Of a stretch of 64,000 nt of DNA, positions 1-9,183 are shown piece by piece. The notes beneath the pieces were generated by a model, which was given only the letters and a program-made list of their open reading frames with translations, had not been told where the DNA came from and did not search any database. Each line of letters opens with the position of its first letter. The first letter of the stretch is position 1. The DNA is from Propionispora vibrioides. GTDB taxonomy: Bacteria; Bacillota; Negativicutes; Propionisporales; Propionisporaceae. Where the stretch lies: NCBI RefSeq assembly GCF_900110485.1, contig NZ_FODY01000020.1:1-64000 (forward strand), in the 5' to 3' direction. The position numbers were made by a program, and so were the translations under genes.

Positions 1-29
1 ACATCCCTTTTTTCCCTGACATGACAAAA

Positions 30-70
30 CCTCCAGTCGTAATTCTATCCTACGACTGGAGGCTTTTTCT
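30..70 (+). terminator. Intrinsic terminator, possibly bidirectional
   Basis: Perfect 12-bp arms CCTCCAGTCGTA / TACGACTGGAGG (30-41 and 51-62) are followed by CTTTTTCTTTC. An AAAA run precedes the hairpin, so it could also end the minus-strand gpsA-like gene whose stop is at 132. The plus-strand gene it serves lies outside the window. Confidence 0.8.
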
Positions 71-131
71 TTCAATGTCCGTTTTTCCTGCTCCGGTTCA
101 AGTAAAGCAGGGGCTTTATTATGTCTTTAAT

Positions 132-1196
132 TTATTGCTTATAAGCTCCGGTGCATTGCTGCAACAAGATCGTAACCGTTTCGTAGGCCGGTGCATCTTC
201 ATAGAGAATGGCATATAAACCGGCAAGCAGGGGGAGCTCTTTAAGAGAAAGTTTTTGCTCCTGCTCCAACTGCTTGGCCATAAGGTAGCCAAAACGAATT
301 GCCGGATAGCCTTCTACCGTAATGCCTTCAGCTTTCATTTTTGCAACGGCTTGGCTGGCAGTCAGACCTTCGCCGATAACTTCGCCTAATGTGCGGTTTC
401 GTCCGGCTTCACCGGTGACTTCCAGGTCGCCGACGCCGGGCAGTCCGTATACCGAAAACAGGCTGCCGCCCAGTGCCCGGGATAAAATGCCCATTTCAGC
501 TACGGCAAAGGTGAATAAAGCTGATTTGGTATTGTTATGCAGGAAGCCTTTTCGCTTTTTGAAGCCTTCGGCCATGCCTAAACCCACGGCGTAGGCGTTT
601 TTCATGGCAGCGCAGATTTCGGTGCCAATTACATCGGTATTGGCTTCCACCCGGTATACCGGTGTCATTAAAGTAGCTTGCAATTTCTTGGCTGCTTCCA
701 GGTTGGCACTGGAATAGCAGACCGAAGTTGGTGACTCCCAAACTACTTCAATGGCTTTGCAGGGACCGCCGATAAATACAAATGAAATAGAATCCTTCAG
801 TTCGGCAGGAAGCTTTTCTTTTAATATGTCCGGCAGCAATACTACGCGGCCGTCTGTAGCGTATTCAAAACCCTTAGTCACACTGCCAATGATCATACCT
901 GGTTTTAGGTAAGGAACGACCCGCTCAAAAATCATGCCCAAAGCATCGGACGTAATTCCCATGATCACCATATCGGTATCTTCCATGGCTGCAGGAAGCT
1001 CTTCTTCCGAGAAGGGCTTAACTGCCTTTGGCAGGGGATACTTATGCTTTGGATGATCTTTGCCGTTCTTAAGGTCGCGTATGATTTTGTTGTCCAGTTC
1101 CGTACCCCAGAGCCGTACTTCATGGCCGTTCGTGATAAGCGGCACAACCAGTGCGCTTCCCATAGCACCTGCACCAATGATTGTTACTTTTGACAT
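132..1196 (-). CDS. gpsA: NAD(P)H-dependent glycerol-3-phosphate dehydrogenase family protein
   Basis: 354 residues, close to the usual GpsA length of about 330-350. The N-terminus carries a Rossmann motif, GAGAMGSA (residues 8-15). The C-terminal half has the family segment CAAMKNAYAVGLGMAEG and the GLPGVGDL...GRNRTLG stretch. The expected role is reversible reduction of dihydroxyacetone phosphate to sn-glycerol-3-phosphate in the cytosol for phospholipid synthesis. The start is supported by an AAAGGGGTG ribosome site about 8 nt upstream. The gene is a monocistron on the minus strand, divergent from the PTS regulator. The spacing of some motifs is looser than in E. coli GpsA, so it may be a paralogue with a related 2-hydroxyacid or polyol-phosphate substrate. 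The family assignment is firm; the exact substrate is inferred. Confidence 0.75.
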   Translation of the reverse strand: MSKVTIIGAGAMGSALVVPLITNGHEVRLWGTELDNKIIRDLKNGKDHPKHKYPLPKAVKPFSEEELPAAMEDTDMVIMGITSDALGMIFERVVPYLKPGMIIGSVTKGFEYATDGRVVLLPDILKEKLPAELKDSISFVFIGGPCKAIEVVWESPTSVCYSSANLEAAKKLQATLMTPVYRVEANTDVIGTEICAAMKNAYAVGLGMAEGFKKRKGFLHNNTKSALFTFAVAEMGILSRALGGSLFSVYGLPGVGDLEVTGEAGRNRTLGEVIGEGLTASQAVAKMKAEGITVEGYPAIRFGYLMAKQLEQEQKLSLKELPLLAGLYAILYEDAPAYETVTILLQQCTGAYKQ

Positions 1197-1583
1197 TTGT
1201 CAACACCCCTTTGTTCTAATTGGTGGAGTAAAAGAACAACAGATGACAAATGGTTCTTATCGCCTTTATCATAACAGATTCTATTAAAAATGCAATAGAG
1301 GAAATAAAGAGCCATATGGTCCCGAATGTGCCTGGATTGTCATAGAAATAGCCATTATGGCACAATATGTGTATAATGAAGTCCTGGAAACGGAAAAGAA
1401 TTCTGATTATTTCCTATTATATATAACAATTAAAATTATTTAGAATTTTCGTGGCGGCATTTGTGCACACGATAAAAATAATTTTATTTAATAATAGCGG
1501 TGATAACAGGGGGATCCCGGATTTTGCACAAAATGTGTCAAGACTTGGCACGCCAATTGCAATATATAAGGGCGGTGGGGTAA
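1197..1583. other. Intergenic control region between gpsA-like gene and PTS regulator
   Basis: No coding signal. The region contains three related dyads built on GCACA/TGTGT: GGCACAATATGTGT at 1359-1372, TTGTGCACAC at 1461-1470 and TTGCACAAAATGTGTCA at 1524-1540, followed by a sigma-54 promoter. The two outer sites share the pattern GCACAAWATGTGT. They are candidate enhancer sites for the downstream sigma-54 activator; this is an inference from position and repetition. Confidence 0.5.
1546..1562 (+). promoter_or_regulatory. Sigma-54 (-24/-12) promoter
   Basis: TGGCAC (1546-1551), five bases, then TTGCAA (1557-1562): an exact match to the -24/-12 consensus TGGCAC-N5-TTGCW. Transcription would start about 1572-1575, only some 10 bases before the ATG at 1584, with the GGGCGGTGGGG ribosome site at the start of the transcript. 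The promoter lies in front of the gene for a sigma-54 activator, so the regulator and its PTS operon are probably autoactivated. Confidence 0.85.
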
Positions 1584-4550
1584 ATGCAACAGTTACAAGA
1601 AATTATCAATCAAGAGAACAAAAAAAATCCCCTGACTGATGAGGAAATTGCAAAAAGGTTAGGGATGGGAAGGAGTGATGTAGTCAAGTTAAGACGTTCC
1701 CTGGGGATTGGCAATTCCCGGCAGAGAATGAGAGAACCGCTGGAAAAAGCAATTCAGGAAATCATGGAAGTTTCTCCTGCTCTGTCCGAGCGGGCATTAA
1801 CACAGAAATTAAATGAAGCAGGCTTTTGCGTATCGCGCCATGCGGTGAGTGACGTGTGGCAGCAGATCAAGGCAGTAGAGGTCATGCAGCCGGTTAATGG
1901 AGAGTTGGTTGAATCGTATGAACAGCAGCTTTCCGGAGGCAACATAGAAAAGCTGCAGACCGCCTTTGATGCGCTAATCGGTTCCCAGGGAAGTTTACGG
2001 ACTCAGGTGGAACTGGCTAAGGCAGCCGTACTTTATCCGCCCAAAGGGTTGCATACCCTGATTGTTGGGGCGACAGGTGTTGGCAAGAGTGAGTTAGCCT
2101 ACTGTATGCACCGGTTTGCTACGGAGTCCGGCAACAAGCCGGAAGATATGCCTTTTGTCGTTTTCAACTGTGCCGACTATGCTGAAACACCGCAATTATT
2201 AATGGCCCAACTGTTTGGCTATGTAAAAGGTGCTTTTACCGGTGCGGATGCCGACAAAGAAGGGCTGGTGGAAAAGGCTCATCATGGGATGTTGTTTCTG
2301 GATGAAATCCACCGTCTGCCTCCGGAAGGACAGGAAATTCTCTATTATCTGATTGATAAGAGGAAATTCCGCCGCTTAGGGGAAAGTGATTCGTTTCGTG
2401 AAGTCTCGCTCATGTTAATTGCGGCAACGACAGAAAATATTGAATCCTTCCTGTTATTGCCTTTCCGTCGCCGTATCCCTATGGTTATAGAATTGCCGGG
2501 TCTTGCCCAGCGTCCGCTGGAAGAACGGTTCCGGATCATCGTGAGTTTTGTCAGGGAGGAAGCCAGCCGGATTCAATTGACTATTCGCGTTGCGTATAAT
2601 GCCGTTGTGGCTTTACTCATGTACGAATGCCATGGCAACATTGGTCAATTGCGTTCGGATATTCAGGTGGCGTGTGCCCGTTCCTTTTTAAAACACATGG
2701 TGCAAAAGGAAGATTTGCTGAAAGTAGAGATTAACGATCTGGCGCCTCAGGTGGTAAAAGGACTATTGTATTTAACGGAACAGCGTCATGTGGTAGAAGC
2801 CATTTTGCAAGGTGATCTGGAAATTTCTCCAATGGACCAGCAACGCTATTCTCTGCAGGAAACGACCTATTTATTACCTGGAGAGGTATACCAGGAAATT
2901 GAAGACAATTATATCAAAATGGAAAATCAAGGAATTGATATTTCCATTATAAACCGGGTAATTAGCGATGAGTTGGAAGTAAAAGTTCGTCAACTGATCA
3001 GGCAGGCGCAAAAAAATAAACGTAACTTAATCCGCCAGGATCTGGAGAAAATTGTTGGCGAAAAAATTATCAATGCTGTTGACCGTATGATCAAATTGGC
3101 GAAAACCCGTCTGCCGGAAATTGACGATAGCTTATTTTACTGTCTATCGACTCACCTGGCGGCAACTTGCGAGCGGTTGCGCATGAATAGTAAGCTGATT
3201 GTCAACCCGCAGTTTCAACAATTACAGAATGAATATCCGGCAGAATTTGAACTGGCTAAAAAGATGGTTCAAATTGCATCGTATTACCTGGGAGACGATT
3301 TGCCGGAAGATGAGATTGGCTTTATCACCATGTATCTGAAGGCATATGCCAAGAAAGACCCGTTGAATGAAGCGCATGTGGGTGTTGTTGTATTATCACA
3401 TGGCCGGGTAGCGGAAGGAATGGTCCAGGTGGCCAACCGGCTTTTGGGTGTGGAGTATGCCAAAGCTTTGGAAATGCCTCTGGAAGAAAGTTCGGAGACT
3501 GCTTTGCAACGGGCGCTTCATATTGTCAGACAGGCCGACAGCGGTAAAGGGGTGCTGATGCTTGCTGACATGGGATCACTGGTGGGCTTCGGTAAACTAA
3601 TTACGGATTCGTTGGGAGTCGTAACGCGCACTGTGACGCGGGTCAATACACCAATGGTTATTGAAGCTGTCCGTAAGGCCCTCTTACCGGATGCGGATAT
3701 TGATGAAATTGCCAGTTCTTTGACATGGGATAACTTGAGCTATGAACTGGAGGAATATCATGGTACTCTGAAAAGCAAGCTGCCCGATGCCATTGTCAGC
3801 ATTTGCCTGACCGGACAGGGAACTGCGGAATGGGTTGCCCGAATGATTGGCGATTATATGCCGGAAAATCTGAGACAGGTTAAACTGATCACGCTAGGGG
3901 CTCTGGTCGACGAGGATATGCAAAGCCGGCTGATGCAAATAAGTCAGGACTATAATTTGTTGGCGGTTGTAGGCACGATTAGAACAATTGTGCCGGGGAT
4001 TCCTTTCATAACGGCAAAAGAAATCGTAAAGGGAAATGGTCTGGAAAAGCTTAAGAAAATTGTTCAACTGCGACGAGGATTTTCTGACAAGGTGGGAAAT
4101 GAGCCGGTAAATACCGGTAGCCTGTTAAATGGATTGATTCATCCGGATCTGGTGCTTATCAAGCAACCTTGCCGCAATAAGAAAGAAGTACTGAATATTC
4201 TTGGCCAGCGGCTGATCAGGCAGGGGTATGTACGCGAACAGTATATTGTATCCATTCATGAGCGGGAAGCACTGTCTCAGACGGTGTTTCAGGAAGTGGC
4301 TCTGCCGCACGGCAGTCCGGAATACATCATAAAACCGGCGATTGCCGTTATGACGCTTCGGCAGCCGATTGAGTGGGTTGATGGGCATCAGGTAGAACTT
4401 GTATTTATGTTAGCTTTGAACAGCTATCAAAAAGATGCTTTTCGAAAGTTGTATGCACTGCTCAACGATGGTAGGCAATTGTTGAAAATGAAACAATCAG
4501 AAAATATAGAACAATTTATACGGGTGGTTACAGATGGGGACATGTTTTGA
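1584..4550 (+). CDS. Sigma-54-dependent PTS-regulated transcriptional activator (LevR/DagR-like)
   Basis: 988 residues. Domains in order: an N-terminal helix-turn-helix (about residues 18-42, EEIAKRLGMGRSDVVKLRR); an AAA+ sigma-54 interaction domain with Walker A GATGVGKSE (about 160) and the sigma-54 contact loop GAFTGA (about 216), then FLDEIHRLP; PRD-like regions; a central EIIA-Man/EIIB-like part; and a C-terminal type-2 EIIA domain with the histidine motif ALPHGSP. This is the LevR/DagR layout, in which phosphorylation by PTS components tunes activator strength. It overlaps the following EIIA gene by 17 bases and heads a four-gene operon with EIIA, EIIB and EIIC. The inducer is unknown but is probably the polyol carried by the adjacent galactitol-type PTS. 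Confidence 0.9.
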   Translation: MQQLQEIINQENKKNPLTDEEIAKRLGMGRSDVVKLRRSLGIGNSRQRMREPLEKAIQEIMEVSPALSERALTQKLNEAGFCVSRHAVSDVWQQIKAVEVMQPVNGELVESYEQQLSGGNIEKLQTAFDALIGSQGSLRTQVELAKAAVLYPPKGLHTLIVGATGVGKSELAYCMHRFATESGNKPEDMPFVVFNCADYAETPQLLMAQLFGYVKGAFTGADADKEGLVEKAHHGMLFLDEIHRLPPEGQEILYYLIDKRKFRRLGESDSFREVSLMLIAATTENIESFLLLPFRRRIPMVIELPGLAQRPLEERFRIIVSFVREEASRIQLTIRVAYNAVVALLMYECHGNIGQLRSDIQVACARSFLKHMVQKEDLLKVEINDLAPQVVKGLLYLTEQRHVVEAILQGDLEISPMDQQRYSLQETTYLLPGEVYQEIEDNYIKMENQGIDISIINRVISDELEVKVRQLIRQAQKNKRNLIRQDLEKIVGEKIINAVDRMIKLAKTRLPEIDDSLFYCLSTHLAATCERLRMNSKLIVNPQFQQLQNEYPAEFELAKKMVQIASYYLGDDLPEDEIGFITMYLKAYAKKDPLNEAHVGVVVLSHGRVAEGMVQVANRLLGVEYAKALEMPLEESSETALQRALHIVRQADSGKGVLMLADMGSLVGFGKLITDSLGVVTRTVTRVNTPMVIEAVRKALLPDADIDEIASSLTWDNLSYELEEYHGTLKSKLPDAIVSICLTGQGTAEWVARMIGDYMPENLRQVKLITLGALVDEDMQSRLMQISQDYNLLAVVGTIRTIVPGIPFITAKEIVKGNGLEKLKKIVQLRRGFSDKVGNEPVNTGSLLNGLIHPDLVLIKQPCRNKKEVLNILGQRLIRQGYVREQYIVSIHEREALSQTVFQEVALPHGSPEYIIKPAIAVMTLRQPIEWVDGHQVELVFMLALNSYQKDAFRKLYALLNDGRQLLKMKQSENIEQFIRVVTDGDMF

Positions 4551-5001
4551 GTTTGATAGGGAAGTGATGGCCGTTTGTCTGGAGGCCAGCGATCAGGAAG
4601 ATGTATTAAAAAAGATGGCGCAAAAATTGTATAACGCAGATTATGTGCTGGAGACCTACAGTGAGGCCATTATTTTGCGGGAGCGCAGTTTTCCAACCGG
4701 TTTGCCAACAGGCATAAACGGGGTAGCCATTCCGCATACCGATGTATGTCATGTAAAGGCTCCCATGATTGCGGTTGGAACGCTTAAGACACCTGTAGAA
4801 TTTAAAAGTATGGGTGGATTAGAAGAGACGGTGCCGGTAAAAATCGTTTTTATGCTGGCAATGAATAGTGGCGACAATCAGGTCAGATTGTTGTCACAGT
4901 TGATGCAGGTTATCCAGGATCAGCATTTACTGGAACAACTGGCGGCAGCAAAGTCGGTCAGTGATTTAGTAAGACTGTTAAATGGAAAGATTTATTTATA
5001 G
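4534..5001 (+). CDS. gatA: PTS EIIA component, galactitol/fructose type
   Basis: 155 residues, a complete single-domain EIIA of the mannitol/fructose superfamily. The phosphorylated histidine lies in GVAIPHTDV (about residue 70). The second half has the conserved KIVFMLAMN strand, also found in the EIIA domain at the end of the upstream regulator. The start overlaps the regulator by 17 bases, indicating translational coupling. It should pass phosphate from HPr to the EIIB encoded next. Galactitol-type is inferred from the neighbouring EIIC; other polyols are possible. Confidence 0.85.
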   Translation: MGTCFEFDREVMAVCLEASDQEDVLKKMAQKLYNADYVLETYSEAIILRERSFPTGLPTGINGVAIPHTDVCHVKAPMIAVGTLKTPVEFKSMGGLEETVPVKIVFMLAMNSGDNQVRLLSQLMQVIQDQHLLEQLAAAKSVSDLVRLLNGKIYL

Positions 5002-5024
5002 ACAGTTGGGAGGAAGATGAAATT

Positions 5025-5327
5025 ATGAAAACATTTCGGGTACTTACCGTGTGTGGCACGGGAATTGCCACGTCGACTGTGGCGGCTGAAAAGTGTAAGG
5101 AATTTCTAACGAAGCGCGGTTTAAGTGTAGAAGTAGTTGAGTGCAAAGCCGTAGAGGTTTCCGGGAAAATTCCGGTATATAACCCACATGTTGTGATAGC
5201 GACCACTCCGATCAACGATAGTGCTTTACACGGAGTGAAAAAATTTGTGGGGCTACCGTTTTTGATTGGCGTAGGCATGGATAAACTGGCTGATGAAATT
5301 GCCGATTATTTAAAAAGCTTAGAGTAG
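5025..5327 (+). CDS. gatB: PTS EIIB component, galactitol type
   Basis: 100 residues, the usual size for stand-alone GatB. The phosphocysteine loop VCGTGIATSTVAA begins at about residue 10, the signature of PTS IIB of the lactose/galactitol type. A strong GGGAGGAAG ribosome site precedes the ATG. It sits 23 bases after the EIIA and 99 bases before the EIIC. It would carry phosphate from EIIA to the substrate bound in EIIC at the inner face of the membrane. Confidence 0.88.
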   Translation: MKTFRVLTVCGTGIATSTVAAEKCKEFLTKRGLSVEVVECKAVEVSGKIPVYNPHVVIATTPINDSALHGVKKFVGLPFLIGVGMDKLADEIADYLKSLE

Positions 5328-5426
5328 CATCCTGCTACTCCAAGCTTTGGAGCTATTAATACCTTTAATGCGGAAAAACTCTGATTAGCATAGATACTGA
5401 AATCAATATATTGGGAGGGTAATTTT

Positions 5427-6677
5427 GTGCAAATCATTAAATTTATTCTCGATTTAGGTCCAACGGTAATGATGCCGATTATTATTATGTTATTGGGTTT
5501 GCTGTTTCGTCAGGGATTTCCCAAAGCGTTTCGTTCCGGATTAACCATTGGTATTGGCTTTGCCGGTATCTTTCTGGTCATCGGCATGTTGACCAGCAAC
5601 CTGTCTCCGGCCACGCAGGCCATGGTTACAAACTGGGGCCTTCATCTGGATGTTATGGATGTCGGCTGGCCGATTGCCGCAGCCATTAGTTTTGGTACAC
5701 CCATCGTTCCGGCCGTCTTCGCTTTAGGCCTTTTTATTAATGTGATTATGCTGGCGATGAACTGGACAAAAACTATGGATATCGACTTATGGAACTACTG
5801 GCACTTTATCTATGCCGGAGCTCTGGTCATGTATTTGACGAATAGTGCCATTATGGGGATTATCGCATCAGGTATTACGATTATTATCATTCTTAAACTG
5901 GCTGACTGGACGCAGCCTTATCTGGTAAAAGTCTTTGATATGCCGGGGATTTCCCTGCCTCATACCGAGTCGGTTTCCTGGGCGCCGGTAGGTATCTTTT
6001 TAAACAGTCTCATTGATAAAATTCCCGGCATTAATAAAATTGATATCAATCCTGTGAAAATCCAGGAACGGTTTGGTGTTTTTGGTGAACCTATGTTGAT
6101 TGGGTTAGTACTTGGTGCGTTTATCGGTTCATTAGCCGGGTATGATATAAAAGGTATTGTTCAACTAAGTGTAAATATGGCGGCTGTTCTGTTTTTGATG
6201 CCCCGTATGGTGCGGATTCTGATGGAAGGTTTGCTGCCCTTATCGGAAAGCGGCCGTGAATATTTAAATAAGCGTTTCCCGGGAAAAGAAGTATTTATTG
6301 GTTTGGATGCTGCAGTCGTTATCGGCCATCCTTCAGTTATGGCAGTTTGTTTGCTGATGATTCCGATTACGTTGTTATTGGCAGCTGTACTTCCCGGCAA
6401 CCGGATTTTACCGTTTACCGACTTGGCCGGTTTGCCGTTCTGCCTCTTATGGGCCGTGGCGCCTACCAAGGGAAATGTGTTCCGTGGCCTGATTATCAGT
6501 ACCATTTTGATGGTAGCTATCCTATATATTGCGACTGATCTGGCACCGGTTACCACGTTAATGGCCAAAGGAGTTAACTTCCCGTTCCCGGAAGGAACAG
6601 CAGCTATTTCCTCACTTGACGGTGGTGCCCACCTGATTCCTTACATTCTGTATAAAATCGTCGAACTGTTTCATTAA
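5427..6677 (+). CDS. gatC: PTS EIIC permease, galactitol type
   Basis: 416 residues, very hydrophobic, with about ten membrane segments, matching the GatC family (about 420-450 residues). GTG start at 5427 with GGGAGGG upstream. It forms the membrane channel that imports and phosphorylates a hexitol or similar sugar alcohol with EIIA and EIIB. It is the last gene of the sigma-54-regulated operon; a hairpin follows at 6719. Substrate assignment by homology is only a guess within the polyol range. Confidence 0.87.
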   Translation: MQIIKFILDLGPTVMMPIIIMLLGLLFRQGFPKAFRSGLTIGIGFAGIFLVIGMLTSNLSPATQAMVTNWGLHLDVMDVGWPIAAAISFGTPIVPAVFALGLFINVIMLAMNWTKTMDIDLWNYWHFIYAGALVMYLTNSAIMGIIASGITIIIILKLADWTQPYLVKVFDMPGISLPHTESVSWAPVGIFLNSLIDKIPGINKIDINPVKIQERFGVFGEPMLIGLVLGAFIGSLAGYDIKGIVQLSVNMAAVLFLMPRMVRILMEGLLPLSESGREYLNKRFPGKEVFIGLDAAVVIGHPSVMAVCLLMIPITLLLAAVLPGNRILPFTDLAGLPFCLLWAVAPTKGNVFRGLIISTILMVAILYIATDLAPVTTLMAKGVNFPFPEGTAAISSLDGGAHLIPYILYKIVELFH

Positions 6678-6718
6678 TAGCAAATCCCTATAATTTAATA
6701 TAATTATACCTCCAAGAT

Positions 6719-6760
6719 CCGGCGGAAAGAGTATGCGTGCTACATACTTCTTCTGCCGGT
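6719..6760 (+). terminator. Hairpin after the PTS operon
   Basis: Imperfect 17-bp arms CCGGCGGAAAGAGTATG / CATACTTCTTCTGCCGG around a 7-base loop. The following U stretch is weak (TCTTACT), so terminator function is likely but not certain. Confidence 0.55.
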
Positions 6761-6943
6761 CTTACTATAGAGGCGGTATGATATCTGAAGTTTTGTTGTT
6801 GCGATAATTCCAGAAGATGCTTACTGAAATACATGGATGTTTTATTAAATACATGGTACAATAAAATCGAATTTGTTAACTGTTTTTGTCATACCTATTG
6901 ACACGCGAGTGCAGGTAAAAGCAGTGCTTGGTCAGAGCGGATT

Positions 6944-7110
6944 CCAGGTAAGCACTGATAAATGAGCTATCGGCCTGGCGAAAGATTTTTTCGACTGGCA
7001 AGGAAGCAAAACCGCAGGAATAGTACTGCTATTTCAAGGTTTTGCTGACGCAGTCAGACGAAAAAAGATCCGTCAGAATGCACAGCGCGAATTAAGCAGT
7101 GCTTACCTAG
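6944..7110. repeat. Palindromic MITE-like element, family A copy 1
   Basis: Terminal inverted repeats AGGTAAGCACTG / CAGTGCTTACCT flank an internally self-complementary body that shares ATTTTTTCGACTGGCAAGG and AAAAAAGATCCGTCAGAA with the copies at 19.2, 30.0, 31.3 and 34.7 kb. No ORF inside. The rest of the 6678-7139 gap holds only the hairpin after the PTS operon and AT-rich DNA. Confidence 0.75.
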
Positions 7111-7139
7111 ACAACAAGCATGATAATGGGAGGTTGCTT

Positions 7140-7373
7140 ATGATTTATGAAATGATGCGGGCCATGGCCGGACCGTATGTTTGCAGTTTGGCAGACGTGT
7201 ATATTGCTCACCAGGATATTTTGAATACCTTTGTGGTTGGTGGCGGCATTGCCTGGATTGCCTATGACCGGAAATACCGCTCGCATTTGAAGGGTGAGGA
7301 AAAGACCGATTTCTACGGTATGAAAATGCGGTCAAGACGGTCTGTGGCGGAAGCCGAACCGGAAAAAAAGTAA
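7140..7373 (+). CDS. Small hypothetical protein (77 aa)
   Basis: ATG at 7140 is 6 bases after GGGAGG and is preferred over the in-frame TTG at 7134, which overlaps that site. The protein has a mildly hydrophobic middle (FVVGGGIAWIAYD) and a basic, charged C-terminus (KMRSRRS...EPEKK). No family recognised. It lies between a family A repeat and a clear terminator, so it is its own transcription unit. The good ribosome site and the terminator support it being real. Confidence 0.6.
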   Translation: MIYEMMRAMAGPYVCSLADVYIAHQDILNTFVVGGGIAWIAYDRKYRSHLKGEEKTDFYGMKMRSRRSVAEAEPEKK

Positions 7374-7403
7374 TCTCTGTAACGGGAATATATGCTGTTT
7401 CTT

Positions 7404-7455
7404 AAAGTAATCTACTGATAATGATGTTTATTATGGTAGATTACTTTGTTTTATA
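7404..7455 (+). terminator. Intrinsic terminator of the 77-aa gene
   Basis: Arms AAAGTAATCTAC (7404-7415) and GTAGATTACTTT (7436-7447), followed by GTTTT. Confidence 0.8.
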
Positions 7456-7506
7456 CATTCGGATGTTGCGATAGTAACGTAGATTTTAACTGCCGGAGGG
7501 ATCACG

Positions 7507-8535
7507 ATGGATTGGTATTTAGGCTATAACGGTCAGCAAGTTGGACCGCTGGATGAAAATGAGGCGAAACGGCGGGCTAAGGAAAACCCTGACGGTTTTG
7601 CCTGGCGGCAGGGCATGGCCGACTGGAAACCCATCGGGGAGGTACCGGAGTTGACCGCAGTACCTTCCGTGTCACGGCCGTCGTATGTACCGCCGCTGCA
7701 GCGGACTGCCCGGGCCGATGAAATTGACTATACGGTGTACGGGTCAGAAATGCAGTTTGTGGAGATTGAGCTGGACCCCGGGGAAAGTGTAATTGCCGAG
7801 GCCGGGGCCATGATGTATAAAGATAGCCGGATTACGATGAATACTGTTTTTGGTGACGGCTCGGAAGGGCGCGGTCAAGGGGGCTTTATGGGAAAACTGT
7901 TGGGCGCCGGAAAACGCCTGCTGACAGGGGAAAGCCTGTTTATGACGGTGTTTACCCATCAGGGCCAGGGAAAAGCAAAGGCCGCCTTTGGCGCGCCGTA
8001 CCCCGGCAATATTATTCCGGTTCATCTGCCTGCGGTGGGCGGCACGCTGATTTGCCAGAAGGACAGTTTTCTCTGCGCTGCCAAGGGCGTGTCTGTCGGC
8101 ATTTATCTGCAAAGAAAGATTATGACCGGCTTGTTTGGCGGCGAAGGCTTTATTATGCAGAAGCTGGAAGGCGATGGGATGGTCTTTATCCACGCCGGTG
8201 GCACCATTGTGGAACGGACGCTGGCACCGGGGGAGGTGCTGCATGTGGATACCGGCTGTGTCGTAGCCTTTGAACCGGGCGTGCAGTTTGATATCCAGCA
8301 AGCCGGCAATATTAAGACCTCGCTATTCGGTGGTGAAGGTTTATTCTTTGCAGTGCTTCAGGGGCCGGGGCGGATTTGGCTGCAGTCACTGCCCTTTTCG
8401 CGGCTGGCCGGTCGCATGCTGGCCGCAGCGCCACAGCGGGGCGGATCGCGGGAGGAAGGCAGCGTGCTGGGAACGACCCTATTGGGAGGAACGCTGCTAG
8501 GTGGCTTGCTGGGCGGTGACGATGAGGAGTCGTAA
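7507..8535 (+). CDS. GYF_2 domain plus AIM24/TIGR00266 family protein
   Basis: 342 residues. The first 50 (WYLGYNGQQVGPLDENEAK...WRQGMADWKPIGEV) match a bacterial GYF_2-type peptide-binding module. Residues about 75-310 match the TIGR00266/AIM24 beta-sandwich family (EIELDPGESVIAEAGAMM, DTGCVVAFEPGVQFDI). A glycine-rich tail (GTTLLGGTLLGGLLGGDDEE) ends the protein. No signal peptide. The function of bacterial AIM24 proteins is poorly known. Ribosome site CCGGAGGG upstream of the ATG. It is single, followed by the riboswitch at 8689 without a visible terminator. Confidence 0.85.
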   Translation: MDWYLGYNGQQVGPLDENEAKRRAKENPDGFAWRQGMADWKPIGEVPELTAVPSVSRPSYVPPLQRTARADEIDYTVYGSEMQFVEIELDPGESVIAEAGAMMYKDSRITMNTVFGDGSEGRGQGGFMGKLLGAGKRLLTGESLFMTVFTHQGQGKAKAAFGAPYPGNIIPVHLPAVGGTLICQKDSFLCAAKGVSVGIYLQRKIMTGLFGGEGFIMQKLEGDGMVFIHAGGTIVERTLAPGEVLHVDTGCVVAFEPGVQFDIQQAGNIKTSLFGGEGLFFAVLQGPGRIWLQSLPFSRLAGRMLAAAPQRGGSREEGSVLGTTLLGGTLLGGLLGGDDEES

Positions 8536-8632
8536 TCGCCGGTAGGTGCGTCCTGTTGCCATGTGTCGCTCCTGGTATACTGTATTCTTTAAAGAATATC
8601 AGATTCTTGACGGAAATTTAGCTCAGCCACGT

Positions 8633-8661
8633 TTGACAATTGCTGTCTATGATGGTATTAT
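8633..8661 (+). promoter_or_regulatory. Sigma-A promoter of riboswitch 1
   Basis: TTGACA (8633-8638), 17-base spacer, TATTAT (8656-8661), about 30 bases before the riboswitch. Confidence 0.75.
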
Positions 8662-8688
8662 GGCAATGGAAAACAACTTCATAGGAAA

Positions 8689-8850
8689 AGGTTAGGTGCC
8701 CGTGAGGGCTTAATAGGGAAGTCCGGTGTAATACCGGCGCGGTCCCGCCACTGTAATGAGGAGCAAGGCCAAGATGTACCACTGGGGTGTGAAGCCCTGG
8801 GAAGGTTTGGTCAAGCGATGATTCAGAGCCAGGAGAACTGCCTAACTGAT
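8689..8850 (+). promoter_or_regulatory. Cobalamin riboswitch 1 (orphan-like)
   Basis: Contains the conserved core in order: GGTGCC, GGCTTAATAGGGAA, CCGGUGUAAUACCGGCGCGGUCCCGCCACUGU (as DNA; a long invariant block at about 8721-8754), GGGAAGG, and the B12 box GAGCCAGGAGAACTGCC. P1 pairs GTTAGG with CCTAAC. Two terminators follow, at 8917 and 8970. The nearest downstream gene, mutA, starts 670 bases later beyond a repeat element, so the target is uncertain. Its platform closely resembles that of the btuB riboswitch at 54.1 kb. Confidence 0.92.
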
Positions 8851-8916
8851 AATCACCATTTGACCCACGAGCGATGGGGAGGGGATTTCGTGCAAACAAT
8901 CTTTTTGCATAAATTC

Positions 8917-8945
8917 TTCCCGGCTTATCTGGCCGGGATTTTTTA
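8917..8945 (+). terminator. Terminator 1 of riboswitch 1
   Basis: TCCCGGC / GCCGGGA arms then a T run (TTTTTTATT). This is the same hairpin type as the one after the btuB riboswitch. Confidence 0.8.
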
Positions 8946-8969
8946 TTGACAGGATCTTGTTTCATCACT

Positions 8970-9000
8970 AAATCTTCCACCTCACGCGGAAGATTTTTTT
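8970..9000 (+). terminator. Terminator 2 after riboswitch 1
   Basis: AAATCTTCC / GGAAGATT arms followed by TTTTTT. The second hairpin of the same arrangement is also seen before btuB. Confidence 0.75.
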
Positions 9001-9183
9001 GATATGCTCGCATTTCGCATAGGCAACGAAGTGCTGACATATAACTGTTCAAACTCACTATTATTTTATTTTTTCTGCCCGTGCGGGCTGAAATGTCCGT
9101 GTAAAAACGGATTCCTTTTTCCTCTGCGTAAGCGTAATGCCAACTACATTGCGCTCTTCACATATAAGAACTGTCGGAAAATA

